A stretch of DNA of 32,865 nucleotides from JAXHMM01 sp964528445 (lineage in GTDB: Bacteria; Bacteroidota; Rhodothermia; Balneolales; Balneolaceae): assembly GCA_964528445.1 (NCBI GenBank), contig CAZGSL010000024.1, forward strand, positions 1 to 32,865, read 5' to 3'. Positions 31,391 to 32,865 of the stretch are shown one piece after another. The translations under genes were made by a program, and so were the position numbers. The notes below the pieces were generated by a model that saw only the letters and a program-made list of their open reading frames with translations, was not told the origin of the DNA and ran no database searches. Positions within the stretch are counted from its first letter, which is position 1. Every line of letters starts with the position of its first letter.

Positions 31391-32359
31391 ATGAAATTTT
31401 CCGTCGTCATCCCCGTCTACAACCGTCCCGGCGAGGTCCGGGAGCTGCTGGAGAGCCTCACGCACCAGACCTACGACCGGTTCGAGGTGCTCCTGGTGGA
31501 GGACGGCTCGGATGAGACCTGCGAGGAGACGGCGGAGAAGTTCCGCGACTCCCTGGACCTGCGCTATTTTTACAAGGAGAACAGCGGACAGGGCTTCAGC
31601 CGCAATTACGGGTTTGAGCGGGCCACGGGCGACTATTACGTGGTGTTCGACTCCGACTGCGTGATTCCCCCCGACTACTTCGAGAAGGTCCGCGACCACC
31701 TGGAGCGCGAGCCGCTGGACGCCTGGGGGGGACCCGACCGGGCGCACCGCGGGTTTTCCCGGCTGCAGAAGGCGATCAGCTACGCCATGACCTCCCCCCT
31801 CACCACCGGGGGCATCCGCGGCAACCGCAGGCACGCCGGCACCTTCCGCCCCCGCAGTTTCAACATGGGGATCTCCCCCGAGGTCTACCGGAGCACCGGC
31901 GGATACCGCATCACCCGGATGGGCGAGGACATCGAATTCAGCCTGCGTATCAGCCGCGAGGGATTCCGCACGGGGCTGATACCGGACGCCTTCGTCTACC
32001 ACAAGCGGCGCAGCAGCCTGGCGGATTTCTTCCGGCAGGCCCACTTCTTCGGCCGGGCGCGGATCAACATCGGACGCTTTTTCCCGGGCGCGGTGAAATG
32101 GGTGCACCGCCTCCCCGCCCTCTTTACCGTCGGACTCCTGTTCTACCTGTCGCTCCCGCTGTGGAACCCCGCCCTCTTCGGGTGGCTCAGCATACCTTTC
32201 GGGGCCTGGGCCGGCGCCATCCTGCTGCACGCCTCCTGGAAATACAGGGACCCGATCGTGGGACTGCTGAGCGTGGCCGCTTCCGTGGTGCAGCTGACGG
32301 GTTACGGGACCGGCTACCTTCGGGAACGGCTTCGGAAATGGCGGGGGCAAACAAATTGA
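31391..32359 (+). CDS. Glycosyltransferase family 2 with C-terminal membrane segments
   Basis: 322 residues. The GT-A fold is plain: FSVVIPVYNRPGEVRELLES at the N-terminus, VLLVEDGSDE, NSGQGFSRNYG and the metal-binding DSD at 87-89 (VVFDSDCVIPPDYF). The acceptor region includes FNMGISPEVYRSTGGY and the catalytic-base GED (MGEDIEFSLRISREGF). Two membrane helices lie near the C-terminus (about 240-260 and 262-283), anchoring it to the inner membrane. Sugar and acceptor are unknown; a role in cell-surface polysaccharide or lipid glycosylation is likely. It stands alone after clpC (81-base gap), without other sugar genes. Confidence 0.92.
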   Translation: MKFSVVIPVYNRPGEVRELLESLTHQTYDRFEVLLVEDGSDETCEETAEKFRDSLDLRYFYKENSGQGFSRNYGFERATGDYYVVFDSDCVIPPDYFEKVRDHLEREPLDAWGGPDRAHRGFSRLQKAISYAMTSPLTTGGIRGNRRHAGTFRPRSFNMGISPEVYRSTGGYRITRMGEDIEFSLRISREGFRTGLIPDAFVYHKRRSSLADFFRQAHFFGRARINIGRFFPGAVKWVHRLPALFTVGLLFYLSLPLWNPALFGWLSIPFGAWAGAILLHASWKYRDPIVGLLSVAASVVQLTGYGTGYLRERLRKWRGQTN

Positions 32360-32386
32360 TTTGCGAGGCAGAGACCCTTATATTTG
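32356..32386 (+). promoter_or_regulatory. Bacteroidota-type promoter at the end of the glycosyltransferase gene
   Basis: TTG (32356-32358), exactly 20 bases, then TATATTTG (32379-32386), a perfect TAnnTTTG. It overlaps the stop codon of the glycosyltransferase gene and points at the tRNA cluster. Confidence 0.55.
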
Positions 32387-32396
32387 AAATCTTTCT

Positions 32397-32431
32397 GAGC
32401 CGCGGCAAATACCGGAAAACAACCGCGGCTC
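32397..32431 (+). terminator. Hairpin between the glycosyltransferase gene and the tRNA cluster
   Basis: GAGCCGCGG (32397-32405) pairs perfectly with CCGCGGCTC (32423-32431). It may end the glycosyltransferase transcript, though the T-rich stretch starts only about eight bases later, or be a leader structure of the tRNA transcript. Confidence 0.45.
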
Positions 32432-32447
32432 TGCGGATTCTTTGACA

Positions 32448-32455
32448 TATTTTTG
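32448..32455 (+). promoter_or_regulatory. -7 box just upstream of tRNA-Pro
   Basis: TATTTTTG is a perfect TAnnTTTG whose start would fall a few bases before tRNA-Pro. No TTG lies at the expected -33 distance. Confidence 0.45.
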
Positions 32456-32464
32456 AGTAACGTA

Positions 32465-32538
32465 CGGGGAGTAGCGCAGTCCGGTAGCGCATTCGCTTTG
32501 GGAGCGAAGGGTCGCAGGTTCAAATCCTGTCTCCCCGA
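32465..32538 (+). tRNA. tRNA-Pro (anticodon TGG)
   Basis: 74 bases. Acceptor arms CGGGGAG / CTCCCCG, D-stem GCGC / GCGC, anticodon stem TTCGC / GCGAA around TTTGGGA (anticodon TGG), T-arm GCAGG-TTCAAAT-CCTGT, discriminator A. The 3' CCA is not encoded. The 85-base spacer after it has no gene; AAGGCG and CGCCTT could pair in it. Confidence 0.97.
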
Positions 32539-32623
32539 CATGCAGTGAAAGCGACAAGGCGTCTAGCCGGTATCCGCCTTTTCAGCCACGATGGAACGGT
32601 GGAGAGCCGGAACCGGGTTTTAG

Positions 32624-32697
32624 GCGCCCGTAGCTCAACTGGATAGAGCAGCTGCCTTCTAAGCAGCAGGCTGCAGGTTCGAGTCCTGCCGGGCGTA
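32624..32697 (+). tRNA. tRNA-Arg (anticodon TCT)
   Basis: 74 bases. Acceptor GCGCCCG / CGGGCGT (last pair G-T), D-stem GCTC / GAGC, anticodon stem GCTGC / GCAGC around CTTCTAA (anticodon TCT, reads AGA), T-arm GCAGG-TTCGAGT-CCTGC, discriminator A. CCA is not encoded. Confidence 0.97.
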
Positions 32698-32712
32698 CTG
32701 ATGATTTCAGAA

Positions 32713-32783
32713 GGCGACATGGCCGAGTGGTTAGGCAGAGGTCTGCAAAACCTCCTACGGCGGTTCGAATCCGCCTGTCGCCT
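32713..32783 (+). tRNA. tRNA-Cys (anticodon GCA)
   Basis: 71 bases. Acceptor GGCGACA / TGTCGCC, anticodon stem GAGGT / ACCTC around CTGCAAA (anticodon GCA), T-arm GGCGG-TTCGAAT-CCGCC, discriminator T as usual for Cys. A run of eight T follows (32785-32792), which may end part of the transcription before tRNA-Glu. Confidence 0.96.
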
Positions 32784-32815
32784 CTTTTTTTTACGGTCTT
32801 TCGTTACGGATATAT

Positions 32816-32865
32816 GCCGCGTTCGTCTAGGGGTTTAGGACGCCGCCCTTTCACGGCGGTAGCAC
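32816..32865 (+). tRNA. tRNA-Glu (anticodon TTC), cut by the window end
   Basis: The first 50 bases of a tRNA: 5' acceptor strand GCCGCGT, the GTCTAGGGGTTTAGGAC D-arm and anticodon stem CCGCC / GGCGG around CTTTCAC (anticodon TTC). The T-arm and the 3' acceptor strand lie beyond the window. Confidence 0.93.

Overview
The window is GC-rich bacterial chromosome, almost entirely housekeeping genes. The likely source is a relative of Bacteroidota in the Balneolota/Rhodothermota part of the FCB group. This is inferred from four things: a TonB receptor with an N-terminal carboxypeptidase-like domain beside a lipoprotein whose acidic stretch follows the lipid Cys; the exbB / small membrane gene / exbD / exbD cluster; Bacteroidota-type promoters (TTG, about 20 bases, TAnnTTTG) in front of several operons; and tRNA genes without encoded CCA. 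Genus cannot be read from the sequence.

Left part (1-8577, mostly minus strand). A DsrE-family gene that looks broken by an out-of-frame internal deletion, a VOC-fold gene, two terminator-like hairpins, then a TonB-dependent receptor followed by a beta-helix-like surface lipoprotein. The receptor is preceded by nine GTTA/GTAA half-sites at an 11-base period (5180-5270), the layout of a PhoB/PhoP-type operator. This is the most interesting regulatory signal in the window and it runs into the stop codon of ftsH. ftsH and thiL follow upstream.

Middle (8578-21413, all minus). The energy-transducing cluster exbB, a three-helix small protein, exbD, exbD, closed by a strong terminator; dsbD; the ribosomal operon rpsF-rpsR-rplI; the distal Complex I genes nuoJ-K-L-M-N with a pterin carbinolamine dehydratase gene between nuoM and nuoN; and uppP. 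ExbB/ExbD would energise TonB receptors such as the one at 2380-5148, but no tonB gene is present.

Right part (21414-32865). A plus-strand moxR without its usual partners and an unrecognised 85-residue gene; a shared bidirectional terminator; the minus-strand cmk-rpsA pair, with S1 carrying very long acidic extensions at both ends; then plus-strand rpsT-gpmI, clpC and a family 2 glycosyltransferase; and a tRNA cluster Pro(TGG)-Arg(TCT)-Cys(GCA)-Glu(TTC), the last cut by the window edge.

I found no CRISPR array, insertion sequence, prophage or defence system. The candidates for something undescribed are the 11-base operator array with its receptor/lipoprotein pair, the small exb-cluster membrane protein, the 85-residue protein and the acidic arms of S1.
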